Assembly (NCBI GenBank): GCA_031180725.1 | Contig: JAPSLO010000003.1 | Span: forward strand, 400,548-464,547 | Reading direction: 5' to 3' | Source: Roseomonas sp. | GTDB lineage: Bacteria > Pseudomonadota > Alphaproteobacteria > Acetobacterales > Acetobacteraceae | DNA length: 64,000 nt | Part shown: positions 27,556 to 35,529 of the stretch, piece by piece | How the letters are laid out: every line of letters begins with the position of its first letter | Numbering within the stretch: position 1 is the first letter of the stretch | Made by a program: the position numbers and the translations under genes | Notes under the pieces: model-generated | The model's input: the letters and a program-made list of their open reading frames with translations, nothing else | The model's database searches: none | Told to the model about the DNA's origin: nothing

Positions 27556-29823
27556 ATGGCCTTCGATACGCTGCCTGGCCTCGGCGTGCCGCTGCGCCGG
27601 CTGGAGGATTCGCGGCTGCTGACGGGCGGCGGCCGCTACGCCGCCCATGGCGCGCCGGACGGGCTGCTGCATGCTGTGTTCCTCCGCTCACCGCATGCCC
27701 ATGCGCGCGTGCGGCGCGTGGAGACGGCGATGGCTCGCGCCATGCCCGGCGTCGCCGCGGTGATCACGGCAGACGATACGGCCGGCCTCGGCCACAACCC
27801 GACCCTGACCGAAATCTTCGACGCCGCCGGCCGGCGACATGTGGAGCCGCCGCGCTACCCCATCACGCGCGACGCCGTGCGCCATGTGGGCGAGATCGTC
27901 GCCATGGTGGTGGCCGAGACCGCGCATGCCGCGCGCGACGCCGCCGAGGCGATCGCGGTGGTCTACGAGCCCCTGCCCGCCGTGATCCTGCCAGAGGAGG
28001 CGCTGACAGAGGACGCTCCGCAGATCCATGCGAAGGCGCCGGGCAACCTGGTCTGCGACTGGCGCAAGGGCGACGCGGAAGCGGTAGAGGCTGCCTTCGC
28101 CCGCGCCGCCCATGTCACGCGGCTGACGCAGCGCGCCGCGCGCATCGTGGCTGGCTACATGGAGCCGCGCGCGGCCCTGGCGGAATGGCACGATGGCCAG
28201 GTGGTGCTCACCACGCCATCCCAGGGCGTGCATGTGCTGCACCGGATGCTGTGCGATGCCATCCTGCGCTGGCCGCGGGAGAAGCTGCGCGTGCTCTCCC
28301 ACGATGTCGGCGGCGGCTTTGGGCCGAAGCTGCCGCCCTACCCCGAACAGGCGCTGGTCTGCTTCGCGGCGGATCGGCTGCACCGCCCGGTGCGCTGGGT
28401 GCAGGAGCGCAGCGAGCACCACCTGGCCGATACCCATGCACGCGACCTGCTGGCGGAGATCGCGCTGGCGCTGGATGATGACGGCCGCTTCCTGGCGCTG
28501 CGGGTGGAGGCCGTCGCGAATTTCGGCGCCTATGTCTCCAGCGTGAACCCGACCATCCCCACCACAGGCATGGCGAAGGTGATCACCGGGCTCTACGACA
28601 TCCCGGCCGCGCATATCGCCATGCGCTGCGCCTTCACCAACACCTGCCCCGTGGATGCCGTGCGCGGCGCCGGCAAGCCGGAGGCGCTGGTGCTGCTGGA
28701 ACGCGTGGTGGACCAGGCGGCGCGCGAGACAGGGCGCGACCCCGTGGCGCTGCGGCGCCTGAACCTGGTGCGCGCCTTCCCGCACAGGACGGCGCTGGGA
28801 TACGTCTATGACAGCGGCGACTATGACGCGCTGTTGGATCGCGCCCTGGCGCTGTCAGATGGCTTCACCGAACGCCGCGCCGCCTCGGAAGCGCGCGGCA
28901 GGCGACGCGGGCGCGGGCTCGCCTGCCACCTGCATGGCTCCGGCGGATGGGGCGACGAGACATCGGTAGTGCGGGTGTTGCCCGACGGCACTGTCGAGGC
29001 GCTGACCGGCACGCAGAACCAGGGTCAGGGCCACCTGACCGCCTATGCCCAGGTGGTCGCCGCCCGCTTCGGCCTGCGGCCGGAGCAGGTGCGGGTGATG
29101 CAGGGAGACAGCGCCGCCCTGCCACGCGGCGGCGGCACCGGCGGGTCGAGCTCCACCATCATCTCCTCCACCACCTTGAAGCGCGCCGCCGAGGCCGCGA
29201 TCGAAGCCGGGAAGGATGCGGCGGCCGAAATGCTGGAAGCCGCCCGCGCCGATATCGAATTCGCCGACGGCCACTATCAGGTGGCCGGCACCGACCGGCG
29301 TATGGCGCTGTTGGCCGTGGCCCGCCAGGCGGGCGGGCTGCAAGGCACGGCGGAATTCGACAGCACTGTTGCCTCCTGGCCCGCCGGCGTGGCGGTGGCG
29401 GAGGTGGAGCTGGACCCGGAGACCGGTGCCGTCACCCTCGACCGCTTCGTGGCCGCGGTGGATGCCGGCACGGTGGTGAACCCGCTATTGCTGGCAGGCC
29501 AGCTGCACGGCGGCTTCGCCGCCGGGATCGGCCAGGCGCTGCTGGAACAGGCGGTGTATGACGCGGACGGGCAACTGCTCAGCGCGACACTGATGGACTA
29601 CGCCATGCCGCGCGCCGGCGACCTGCCGGCCTTCGCGCATGAAAGCGTCCCCGCCCCTACGCCCAACAATCCCCTCGGTATCAAGGGCGTGGGCGAATTG
29701 CCAACCAATGGCGCGCCGGCCGCTGTGGCGAATGCGGTGACGGATGCGCTGGGTGGCAGGCTGGTGGATCTGCCGATGACAGCCGCGAAGCTCTGGGCGG
29801 CGCTGAACAAGGAAGGGATCTGA
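27556..29823 (+). CDS. Xanthine dehydrogenase family molybdopterin-binding (large) subunit
   Basis: This 755-residue protein is the molybdenum cofactor subunit of an aldehyde oxidase / xanthine dehydrogenase-type hydroxylase. Cofactor motifs are present: HDVGGGFGPKL (about 249-259), VRGAGKPEALVLLERV, QNQGQGHLTAYAQ, GGGTGGSSS and the active-site Glu in KGVGELPTNG (E714). The CO dehydrogenase active-site loop AYRCSFR is absent, so it is not a form I CoxL. It would hydroxylate an N-heterocycle or aldehyde. The FAD and 2Fe-2S subunit genes that normally accompany it are not adjacent. AGGAGG lies 4 nt before the ATG. The stop overlaps the next start by 1 bp (TGATG). Confidence 0.92.
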   Translation: MAFDTLPGLGVPLRRLEDSRLLTGGGRYAAHGAPDGLLHAVFLRSPHAHARVRRVETAMARAMPGVAAVITADDTAGLGHNPTLTEIFDAAGRRHVEPPRYPITRDAVRHVGEIVAMVVAETAHAARDAAEAIAVVYEPLPAVILPEEALTEDAPQIHAKAPGNLVCDWRKGDAEAVEAAFARAAHVTRLTQRAARIVAGYMEPRAALAEWHDGQVVLTTPSQGVHVLHRMLCDAILRWPREKLRVLSHDVGGGFGPKLPPYPEQALVCFAADRLHRPVRWVQERSEHHLADTHARDLLAEIALALDDDGRFLALRVEAVANFGAYVSSVNPTIPTTGMAKVITGLYDIPAAHIAMRCAFTNTCPVDAVRGAGKPEALVLLERVVDQAARETGRDPVALRRLNLVRAFPHRTALGYVYDSGDYDALLDRALALSDGFTERRAASEARGRRRGRGLACHLHGSGGWGDETSVVRVLPDGTVEALTGTQNQGQGHLTAYAQVVAARFGLRPEQVRVMQGDSAALPRGGGTGGSSSTIISSTTLKRAAEAAIEAGKDAAAEMLEAARADIEFADGHYQVAGTDRRMALLAVARQAGGLQGTAEFDSTVASWPAGVAVAEVELDPETGAVTLDRFVAAVDAGTVVNPLLLAGQLHGGFAAGIGQALLEQAVYDADGQLLSATLMDYAMPRAGDLPAFAHESVPAPTPNNPLGIKGVGELPTNGAPAAVANAVTDALGGRLVDLPMTAAKLWAALNKEGI

Positions 29824-31109
29824 TGGCTGACGAGGCACTTCTGGCGCGGCTGCGCGCGGCGGTAGAACAGGGTTTCGTGGCCGAGACCGCCTTTCTGCAA
29901 CAGCTTGTGCGCTTCCCTTCCACGCGCGGCAATGAAGGCCCGCTGCAGGACTGGGTGCACCGGGAACTCGCCACGCGCGGCTACCAGATGGACCGCTTCA
30001 CCATCGCGGATGTCCCGCTGGCCGCGCATGAGAAGGCGAGCCCGATGGTGGAGGCCGATCCCGCCCGCAGCGTGCAGGTGGTGGCTGCGCACCGCGCTTC
30101 CGCGCCGACCGGCCGCAGCCTGATCATGCAGGGCCATATCGACGTGGTGCCGGCAGGGCCGGAGGCGATGTGGACCCACCCGCCCTATTCCGGCGTGGTG
30201 CGCGATGGCTGGCTCTATGGACGCGGCGCGCATGACATGAAGGCGGGCGTGGCGGCGATGATCTTCGCCATGGACGCGATCCGCGCCGCGGGGCTGGAAC
30301 CGGCGGCCGATGTCTACATGCAGACCGTGACCGAGGAGGAGAGCACCGGCAATGGTGCGCTGGCGACGTTGCTGCGTGGCTACCGCGCCGATGCCGCGCT
30401 GATCCCGGAACCCACCGGCCATACCATCACCCGCTGCCACACCGGCACGCTGTGGTTCCGCCTGCGCGTGCGCGGCGTGCCGGTGCATGTGATGGTGGCG
30501 CAGGACGGCACCAACGCCATCCTTTCGGCTTTCCACCTGGTCCAGGCCCTGCAGGCGCATACGGCGAAGCTGAATGAGGCAGCGAAGGCGCATCCCTGGT
30601 TCGGCGCCGTGAGGGACCCGATCAAGTTCAATCCCGGCATCATCCGCGGCGGTGACTGGGCCAGCTCTACCCCCGCCTGGTGCGAGGTGGATTGCCGCAT
30701 TGGCCTGCTGCCCGGCACGGATGTCGCCGAGGCCATGGCGGGCGTGGAGCGCTGCGTGGCGGAAGCGGCGACGGGCGATGCTTTCCTGGCCAACAACAAG
30801 CCGGAGATCGAATTCCACGGCTTCCGCGCCGACGGTTATGTGCTGGAGCCCGGCAGCGAGGCCGAGGCGGTACTGGCCGCCGCGCACAGCCAGGTGCATG
30901 GCAGGCCGATGGAGGAACGCCGCAGCACCGCGGTGAACGACACGCGCTTCTACGGCCTGTATTTCGGCATCCCGGCGTTGTGCTACGGCCCCAAGGGCGA
31001 AGGCGCGCATGGCTTCGACGAGCGCACCTCCCTGGCCGATCTGAAGACCTGCACACTGACCATTGCCGCCTTCATCGCCGATTGGTGCGGCCTGCGCGAA
31101 CGCGGCTGA
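29823..31109 (+). CDS. M20-family deacylase/peptidase (ArgE/DapE type)
   Basis: This 428-residue protein is a di-metal M20 amidohydrolase. Ligands and catalytic residues are recognisable: H105 and D107 (MQGHIDVVPAG), D138 (YGRGAHDMKAG), the E171/E172 pair (TVTEEESTGNG) and the C-terminal His of KGEGAHGFDE. A lid/dimerisation domain occupies the middle. It would hydrolyse an N-acyl amino acid or related amide. Translational coupling with the molybdenum hydroxylase (1-bp overlap) suggests consecutive steps in degrading a nitrogenous compound, but no substrate can be named. Confidence 0.9.
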   Translation: MADEALLARLRAAVEQGFVAETAFLQQLVRFPSTRGNEGPLQDWVHRELATRGYQMDRFTIADVPLAAHEKASPMVEADPARSVQVVAAHRASAPTGRSLIMQGHIDVVPAGPEAMWTHPPYSGVVRDGWLYGRGAHDMKAGVAAMIFAMDAIRAAGLEPAADVYMQTVTEEESTGNGALATLLRGYRADAALIPEPTGHTITRCHTGTLWFRLRVRGVPVHVMVAQDGTNAILSAFHLVQALQAHTAKLNEAAKAHPWFGAVRDPIKFNPGIIRGGDWASSTPAWCEVDCRIGLLPGTDVAEAMAGVERCVAEAATGDAFLANNKPEIEFHGFRADGYVLEPGSEAEAVLAAAHSQVHGRPMEERRSTAVNDTRFYGLYFGIPALCYGPKGEGAHGFDERTSLADLKTCTLTIAAFIADWCGLRERG

Positions 31110-31115
31110 TCCCCT

Positions 31116-31139
31116 GCAGAGGCGCTAATGCGCCTCTGC
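31116..31139. terminator. Bidirectional hairpin between convergent M20 and emrB genes
   Basis: GCAGAGGCGC-TAAT-GCGCCTCTGC is a perfect 10-bp stem with a 4-nt loop. Its right arm lies inside the last codons of emrB and its loop holds the emrB stop. It starts 7 bp after the M20 stop. No T run follows on either strand, so termination may depend on Rho or the stem may protect 3' ends. Confidence 0.55.
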
Positions 31140-32711
31140 CCCTCCGCCAGCTCCGCCCGGCTTGCGCAGCAGGAACACCAGCGGGATGGCGCAGAAGAAC
31201 AGCAGGCTCATCAGGAACAGCACATCGTTATAGGCCAGCACCAGCGCCTCCCGCTGCACGACGCCATACACCCGTCGCAGGGCGGCCATTTCCGCATCCG
31301 CGTTGCTCATGCGCTGCGCCATGGCGCCGGTCATCGTATCCAGGAAGTCCACCGCGCCGGGTCGCGCCCAGCTCACCTGCTCGCCAAGCTGGACGCGATG
31401 CAGGAAGCCGCGGTCCTGGACCAGCGTGTTGATCAGCGCCAGCCCCACCGCGCCACCCAGGTTGCGCGTCAGGTTGTAGAGCCCGGAGGCGTTCTTCAGC
31501 ATGGAGGGCGGCAGCGTGCCGAGCGCCACCTGGTTGACCGGCAGCATCACGAACATCATCGCGAAGCCGCGCAGCCCCAGCGGCACCGCCAGTTCCGTAA
31601 AGGAATGCTGCGCCGTCAGCCGCCCCGTCATCAGCACGGAGACGCCGAACAGCAGCAGGCCGAAGGCCAGCATCACCCGCAGATCCAGCACCCGCGCGAG
31701 CCGCCCGGCGATCGGCGCGGCCAAGAACATGCAGAGGCCGGTGATGAACATCACCTCCCCGATCTGCAGTGAATCATAGCCGCGGACGCGCGCCAGGAAG
31801 AGCGGGATGAGGTACACCGCGCCGTAGAGCCCAATGCCCACGGTGAAGCTGAACAGGCTGCCGATGGCGAAGTTGCGGTTGCCGAAGGCGCGCAGCTCCA
31901 CGATCGGGTCGCGCCGGGTGAAGGCACGCCAGAAGAAGCCCACGCCGGAGATCGCGGCCACCAGCGCGAAGACCGCCACGGTGTGGTCCGCCAGCCAGTC
32001 CCAGCGCGGTCCTTCCTCCATCACGTATTCCACGCTGCCGAGGAAGGCGGCCATGAAGCCCAGCCCCCACCAGTCGAAACGGCTGAACAGGCTGCGGTCG
32101 GGCTTGTCGATATCCAGCGTAGACCACACCACCGCTGCCACGGCCAGACCCACCGGCACATTGATCAGGAACAGCCAATGCCAGGAGAACATCTGGGTCA
32201 GCCAGCCGCCCAGCGTGGGGCCGATGGTGGGCGCCAGCGTCGCGGTCAGGCCGATCACCACGCTCATTCGCACCCGCTGCGGGCCGCGGAACAGCAGGAA
32301 GCTGGTGGCGAAGACGGTGGGGATCATCGCGCCGCCCAGGAAGCCCTGCAGCGCGCGAAACAGGATCATCACCGGCAGCGTGGTGGCGAAGGCGCAGGCC
32401 AGAGATGAGATGGTGAAGCCCAGCGCGGACAGCGTGAACAGCACCCGCGTGGACAGCAGCCGCGACAACATCCCCGACAGCGGGATCATCACGATCTCCG
32501 CGATCAGGTAGCTGGTCTGGATCCAGCTCGCCTCATCCGGGCTGGCGGCAAGGCCTGCCTGGATCTCGCTGATGGAGGCGGCGACGATCTGGATGTCCAG
32601 GATGGCCATGAACATCCCGAAGACCATCGCCATGAAGCCGACCCACTCGGCGCGGCCCAGCTTCGCCCCCGCTGGTGCGTAGCCGGCGGAGCCTGCCGTG
32701 GTGGCGCTCAT
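31125..32711 (-). CDS. emrB: EmrB/QacA-type MFS drug efflux permease (DHA2 family)
   Basis: This 528-residue protein has about 14 membrane segments and the DHA2 family motifs MFMAILDIQIVAASISEI (helix 1), the LSGMLSRLLSTRVLFTLSAL loop and GPTLGGWLTQMFSWHWLFLI (motif C region). It would export hydrophobic toxins, working with the EmrA-like adaptor encoded 6 bp upstream and an outer-membrane channel not found here. Regulation is likely by the divergent TetR. Confidence 0.92.
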   Translation of the reverse strand: MSATTAGSAGYAPAGAKLGRAEWVGFMAMVFGMFMAILDIQIVAASISEIQAGLAASPDEASWIQTSYLIAEIVMIPLSGMLSRLLSTRVLFTLSALGFTISSLACAFATTLPVMILFRALQGFLGGAMIPTVFATSFLLFRGPQRVRMSVVIGLTATLAPTIGPTLGGWLTQMFSWHWLFLINVPVGLAVAAVVWSTLDIDKPDRSLFSRFDWWGLGFMAAFLGSVEYVMEEGPRWDWLADHTVAVFALVAAISGVGFFWRAFTRRDPIVELRAFGNRNFAIGSLFSFTVGIGLYGAVYLIPLFLARVRGYDSLQIGEVMFITGLCMFLAAPIAGRLARVLDLRVMLAFGLLLFGVSVLMTGRLTAQHSFTELAVPLGLRGFAMMFVMLPVNQVALGTLPPSMLKNASGLYNLTRNLGGAVGLALINTLVQDRGFLHRVQLGEQVSWARPGAVDFLDTMTGAMAQRMSNADAEMAALRRVYGVVQREALVLAYNDVLFLMSLLFFCAIPLVFLLRKPGGAGGGAEAH

Positions 32712-32717
32712 CGCAGG

Positions 32718-33896
32718 CTACCGCCCGAGTCCCAGCGTGGCAGCCGTGGCGGCCAGAATGCCGCGCGGGGCGCTGGGGTCGTCACGCGTGTCCACCTCGG
32801 CTTCCACCGAAAGACCGGGGCGCAGCAGGGCAAGCTTCGCGACGTCCTCCGCCTCGATCGCCACGCGCACGGGCACGCGCTGCACGATCTTGGTGAAGTT
32901 GCCGGTCGCGTTCTCCGGCGGCAGCAGGCTGAACTGGCTGCCCGTGGCAGGGGCGAGGCTCTCCACCCGGCCATGCAGCTCCAGCCCTGGCAGCGCATCC
33001 ACCGTCACGTACACCGGCTGGCCGGGGCGCATGCGGGTCAGCTGCGTCTCCTTGAAGTTCGCCACCACCCATTGCCGCTCCGGCGGCGGCGCAACGGCGA
33101 TTAACTGCTGGCCGGCGCGCACATGCTGGCCGAGCTGTGCGGCGCGGTTGCCGGCGATACCCTCGAAAGGCGCGCGGATGATCGTGTGGTCCAGGTTGTT
33201 GCGGGCCAGCGCCAGCTGCGCGGCGGCGCTGTCGCGGCGCGCCTCGGCTTGGCGGCGGCTGGCTTCCAGCACCGGAAGCTGGCGGCGCTGGGCGTTGAGC
33301 TGCGCCTCAGCCGCGGCCACCGCCGCTTCGGCCTTGCGCAGATCGGCCACCGCACGCTCCTGCGCCTGGCGCGAGGTATAGCCGCCGCCCACCAGCTCAT
33401 TCGCGCGCCGGGCGTCGGTGGCGGCGCGCTGGCGCTCGGCCTCGCTGCTGGCGACCTGCGCCTCGGCAACGGCGATCTGCGCCTGCTGCTGGGCGATCTG
33501 CTCCGCCAGCGTGGCGACGGCCGCCTCGGCCTCCGCCAGGCCGGCTTCAGCCTCCGCCAGCCGCGCCTTCCAGTCGCGGTCCTCCAGCCGGATCAGCGGC
33601 TGACCGGCGACGACGCGCTGGTTGTCCGTGACCAGGATCTCCGCCACGTCACCCTCGATGCGGGAGGACAGCACGGCGATGTCGCCGGCGATGGCGGCAT
33701 TGTCGGTGGATTGCAGGAAGCGGGCGGTGGTCCACCACCAGCTGCCGCCCAGCGCCGCGCCGCCCAGGACGGCGACCAGCAGCAGGGCGCGGAGACGGCG
33801 GGCAAGGCTCTTCTTCAGCTGGGCGGGGCCGCCAACGGGGGTCAACAGCCCCTCTCCGCCGGGCTGGGTCTCAGTGCGGGCGTTCATGTCGGGCAT
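32718..33896 (-). CDS. emrA: EmrA/HlyD-family periplasmic adaptor
   Basis: The protein has ~392 residues from the chosen ATG: a short cytoplasmic tail, one membrane helix (about 36-53), a lipoyl-like half-motif (STDNAAIAGDIAVLSSRIEG), a long Ala/Glu/Gln-rich coiled coil (about 110-215), the second lipoyl half (IRAPFEGIAGNRAAQLGQHV) and a beta-barrel. It would link EmrB to an outer-membrane channel. Alternative starts are the Met three codons later and a Met 14 codons upstream; the upstream one would run into the first operator and is disfavoured. It is the first gene of the emrAB unit. Confidence 0.9.
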   Translation of the reverse strand: MPDMNARTETQPGGEGLLTPVGGPAQLKKSLARRLRALLLVAVLGGAALGGSWWWTTARFLQSTDNAAIAGDIAVLSSRIEGDVAEILVTDNQRVVAGQPLIRLEDRDWKARLAEAEAGLAEAEAAVATLAEQIAQQQAQIAVAEAQVASSEAERQRAATDARRANELVGGGYTSRQAQERAVADLRKAEAAVAAAEAQLNAQRRQLPVLEASRRQAEARRDSAAAQLALARNNLDHTIIRAPFEGIAGNRAAQLGQHVRAGQQLIAVAPPPERQWVVANFKETQLTRMRPGQPVYVTVDALPGLELHGRVESLAPATGSQFSLLPPENATGNFTKIVQRVPVRVAIEAEDVAKLALLRPGLSVEAEVDTRDDPSAPRGILAATAATLGLGR

Positions 33897-33911
33897 TCCA
33901 GGGACGACCAG

Positions 33912-33928
33912 AACTGAACGGTTCAGTT
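33912..33928. promoter_or_regulatory. TetR operator 1 (emrA-proximal)
   Basis: AACTGAAC-G-GTTCAGTT is a perfect 17-bp palindrome, centred 24 bp from the emrA start. It is identical to the core of operator 2. Confidence 0.8.
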
Positions 33929-33967
33929 TAGCCAGCACCTATGTAGGATGGGACGAGGACGGAACAC

Positions 33968-33998
33968 AAGGGAAAACTGAACGGTTCAGTTTACCCTT
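33968..33998. promoter_or_regulatory. TetR operator 2 (tetR-proximal)
   Basis: The 17-bp core of operator 1 is repeated inside a longer 31-bp near-perfect palindrome (AAGGG outer arms, one A-A mismatch on the axis symmetry). Its centre is exactly 63 bp from that of operator 1, six helical turns, so both lie on the same DNA face. It is 52 bp from the centre to the tetR start. Confidence 0.8.
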
Positions 33999-34034
33999 GC
34001 GTCATCTGCTGCGGCAGACCAGATTTCGCGTGTC

Positions 34035-34703
34035 ATGTCCGAAGCCCTGGAAGCAGGTTGCGTCCCCTCCCCCGTTGCGTCCCGAAAGCGCCAGGCGGTG
34101 CTGGAGGCGGCAGCGAAGCTGTTCATCGGCCAGGGCTATGGGGCGGTGTCCATGGACGCGGTGGCCAAGGCGGCCGGTGTGTCCAAGGCGACGCTCTATG
34201 CGCATTTCAGCGGGAAGGACGCGCTGTTCGCCGAAATTGTCCGCAACCGATTGTCCCGGCTGAAGACCGATTCCGCAACGGTCGCGAATCACGCCCTGCC
34301 CCCGCGCGAATCGCTCCGTGCCATGGGCCAGCACTGGATGCGCTTCATGCTGGCGCCGCGGACGCTGGCCATCTACCGCATCGTGGTGGGGGAAGGGACG
34401 CGCTTCCCCGATCTGGCGCGCGCCTTCCATGCCGCCGGGCCGGACCAGGGGCTGGCCTGGATGACTGCCTGGGTGGAGGAGGAGATCCGCCTCGGCCGCC
34501 TGCGCGCCGATACCAACGCCCAGCGCGCGGCGGAGCAGATGGTGGGGCTGCTGCGCGGCAACCTCTATTTGCGCAGCGTGCTCGGCCTGCAAACCACCGT
34601 GACGGATGCCGAGATCGACGAGGTGGTGGACGCGGCCGCCGAGACCTTCCTGCGGGCCTACGGCACCGAGCCCTCCCCCTCGCCCGCTGCGCACGCTACC
34701 TAA
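34035..34703 (+). CDS. TetR/AcrR-family repressor, probable regulator of emrAB
   Basis: This 222-residue protein has a TetR N-terminal DNA-binding domain (RKRQAVLEAAAKLFIGQGY, then the helix-turn-helix VSMDAVAKAAGVSKATLYAH) and an AefR-like C-terminal ligand domain. It is divergent from the emrAB efflux genes with two identical palindromes in the 138-bp gap, the classical layout of a repressor controlling its own gene and the pump, relieved by a pump substrate. The ATG has no obvious ribosome site (CGCGTGTC precedes it), so expression is probably low. Confidence 0.9.
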   Translation: MSEALEAGCVPSPVASRKRQAVLEAAAKLFIGQGYGAVSMDAVAKAAGVSKATLYAHFSGKDALFAEIVRNRLSRLKTDSATVANHALPPRESLRAMGQHWMRFMLAPRTLAIYRIVVGEGTRFPDLARAFHAAGPDQGLAWMTAWVEEEIRLGRLRADTNAQRAAEQMVGLLRGNLYLRSVLGLQTTVTDAEIDEVVDAAAETFLRAYGTEPSPSPAAHAT

Positions 34704-34775
34704 AGCCGGCCAGCGGCGCGCCGGCGCGCATCCCCGCGCGACATGCGCGCCGCCGCGAAGGGGAGACCACGCGCC

Positions 34776-35486
34776 ATGAAGATCACCTGGTTCGGCCATT
34801 CCGCCTATCGCCTGGAATTCGGCAAATCCGTCGTCATCATCGACCCCTTTCTCAGTGGCAATCCCGTCTTCAAGGGCGATGCGGCCGCCGTCACCGAAGG
34901 TGCCACGCATATCGTGCTGACCCACGGCCATGCCGACCATGTGGGCGACGCGCTGGCGATCCACGAGCGCACCGGCGCCAAGCTGGTGTCGAATTACGAA
35001 ATCTGCATGTGGCTGGCGAAGAAGGGTCTGAAGGCGATGGACCCGATGAATACCGGCGGCACGACGGATCAGGGCGAGTTTACTGTGACGCTCACCATCG
35101 CCTTCCACTCCAGCGCGGTGATGGATGAGAACGGTGTCACCCATGACCTCGGCCTGCCGAACGGCGTGGTGATCACGCCCAAGGCCAGCAGCGAGCCCAC
35201 GGTCTACCACATGGGCGATACAGAAATCTTTTCCGACATGGCGCTGATCGACGAGTTGCACCGGCCCTCGGTGGCCATCGTGCCGGTGGGCGACCGCTTC
35301 ACCATGGATGGCCGTCGCGGTGCCATGGCCGTGCGACGTTTCCTGCCGAGCGTCACCACCGCCATCCCCTGCCACTTCGGCACCTTTGGCCTGCTCAGCC
35401 CGAACGCCGACGCATTCGTAAAAGGGCTGGAAGGCCACAGCGCGAAGCCGCTGGTGCCGGAGATCGGCAAGCCCTTCACCGTCTGA
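34776..35486 (+). CDS. UPF0173 metal-dependent hydrolase (metallo-beta-lactamase fold)
   Basis: The 236-residue protein starts [20 protein letters not shown], the UPF0173 N-terminus, and has the di-metal motif [12 protein letters not shown] (H50, H52, D54, H55), a further His in the SSA strand region, the Asp in YHMGDTEIF and the C-terminal IPCHFGTF His. The natural substrate of this widespread family is not known. A GGGGAG lies ~11 nt before the ATG. An in-frame ATG 11 codons upstream is less likely. It is followed by a tandem duplication of its last 14 bases. Confidence 0.9.
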   Translation: MKITWFGHSAYRLEFGKSVVIIDPFLSGNPVFKGDAAAVTEGATHIVLTHGHADHVGDALAIHERTGAKLVSNYEICMWLAKKGLKAMDPMNTGGTTDQGEFTVTLTIAFHSSAVMDENGVTHDLGLPNGVVITPKASSEPTVYHMGDTEIFSDMALIDELHRPSVAIVPVGDRFTMDGRRGAMAVRRFLPSVTTAIPCHFGTFGLLSPNADAFVKGLEGHSAKPLVPEIGKPFTV

Positions 35487-35500
35487 CCTTCACCGTCTGA
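35473..35500 (+). repeat. Tandem 14-bp duplication at the end of the UPF0173 gene
   Basis: CCTTCACCGTCTGA occurs twice in direct tandem without mismatch. The first copy holds the stop codon used, so the second copy leaves the protein unchanged. It looks like a recent replication-slippage duplication. Confidence 0.85.
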
Positions 35501-35509
35501 CCCGGATGC

Positions 35510-35529
35510 GGGCGGGCTGACCCCCGCCC
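35510..35529. terminator. Hairpin between convergent UPF0173 and spoVR genes
   Basis: GGGCGGG and CCCGCCC form a 7-bp stem with a 6-nt loop between the two stops; the right arm touches the spoVR stop codon. There is no T run. Confidence 0.4.
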
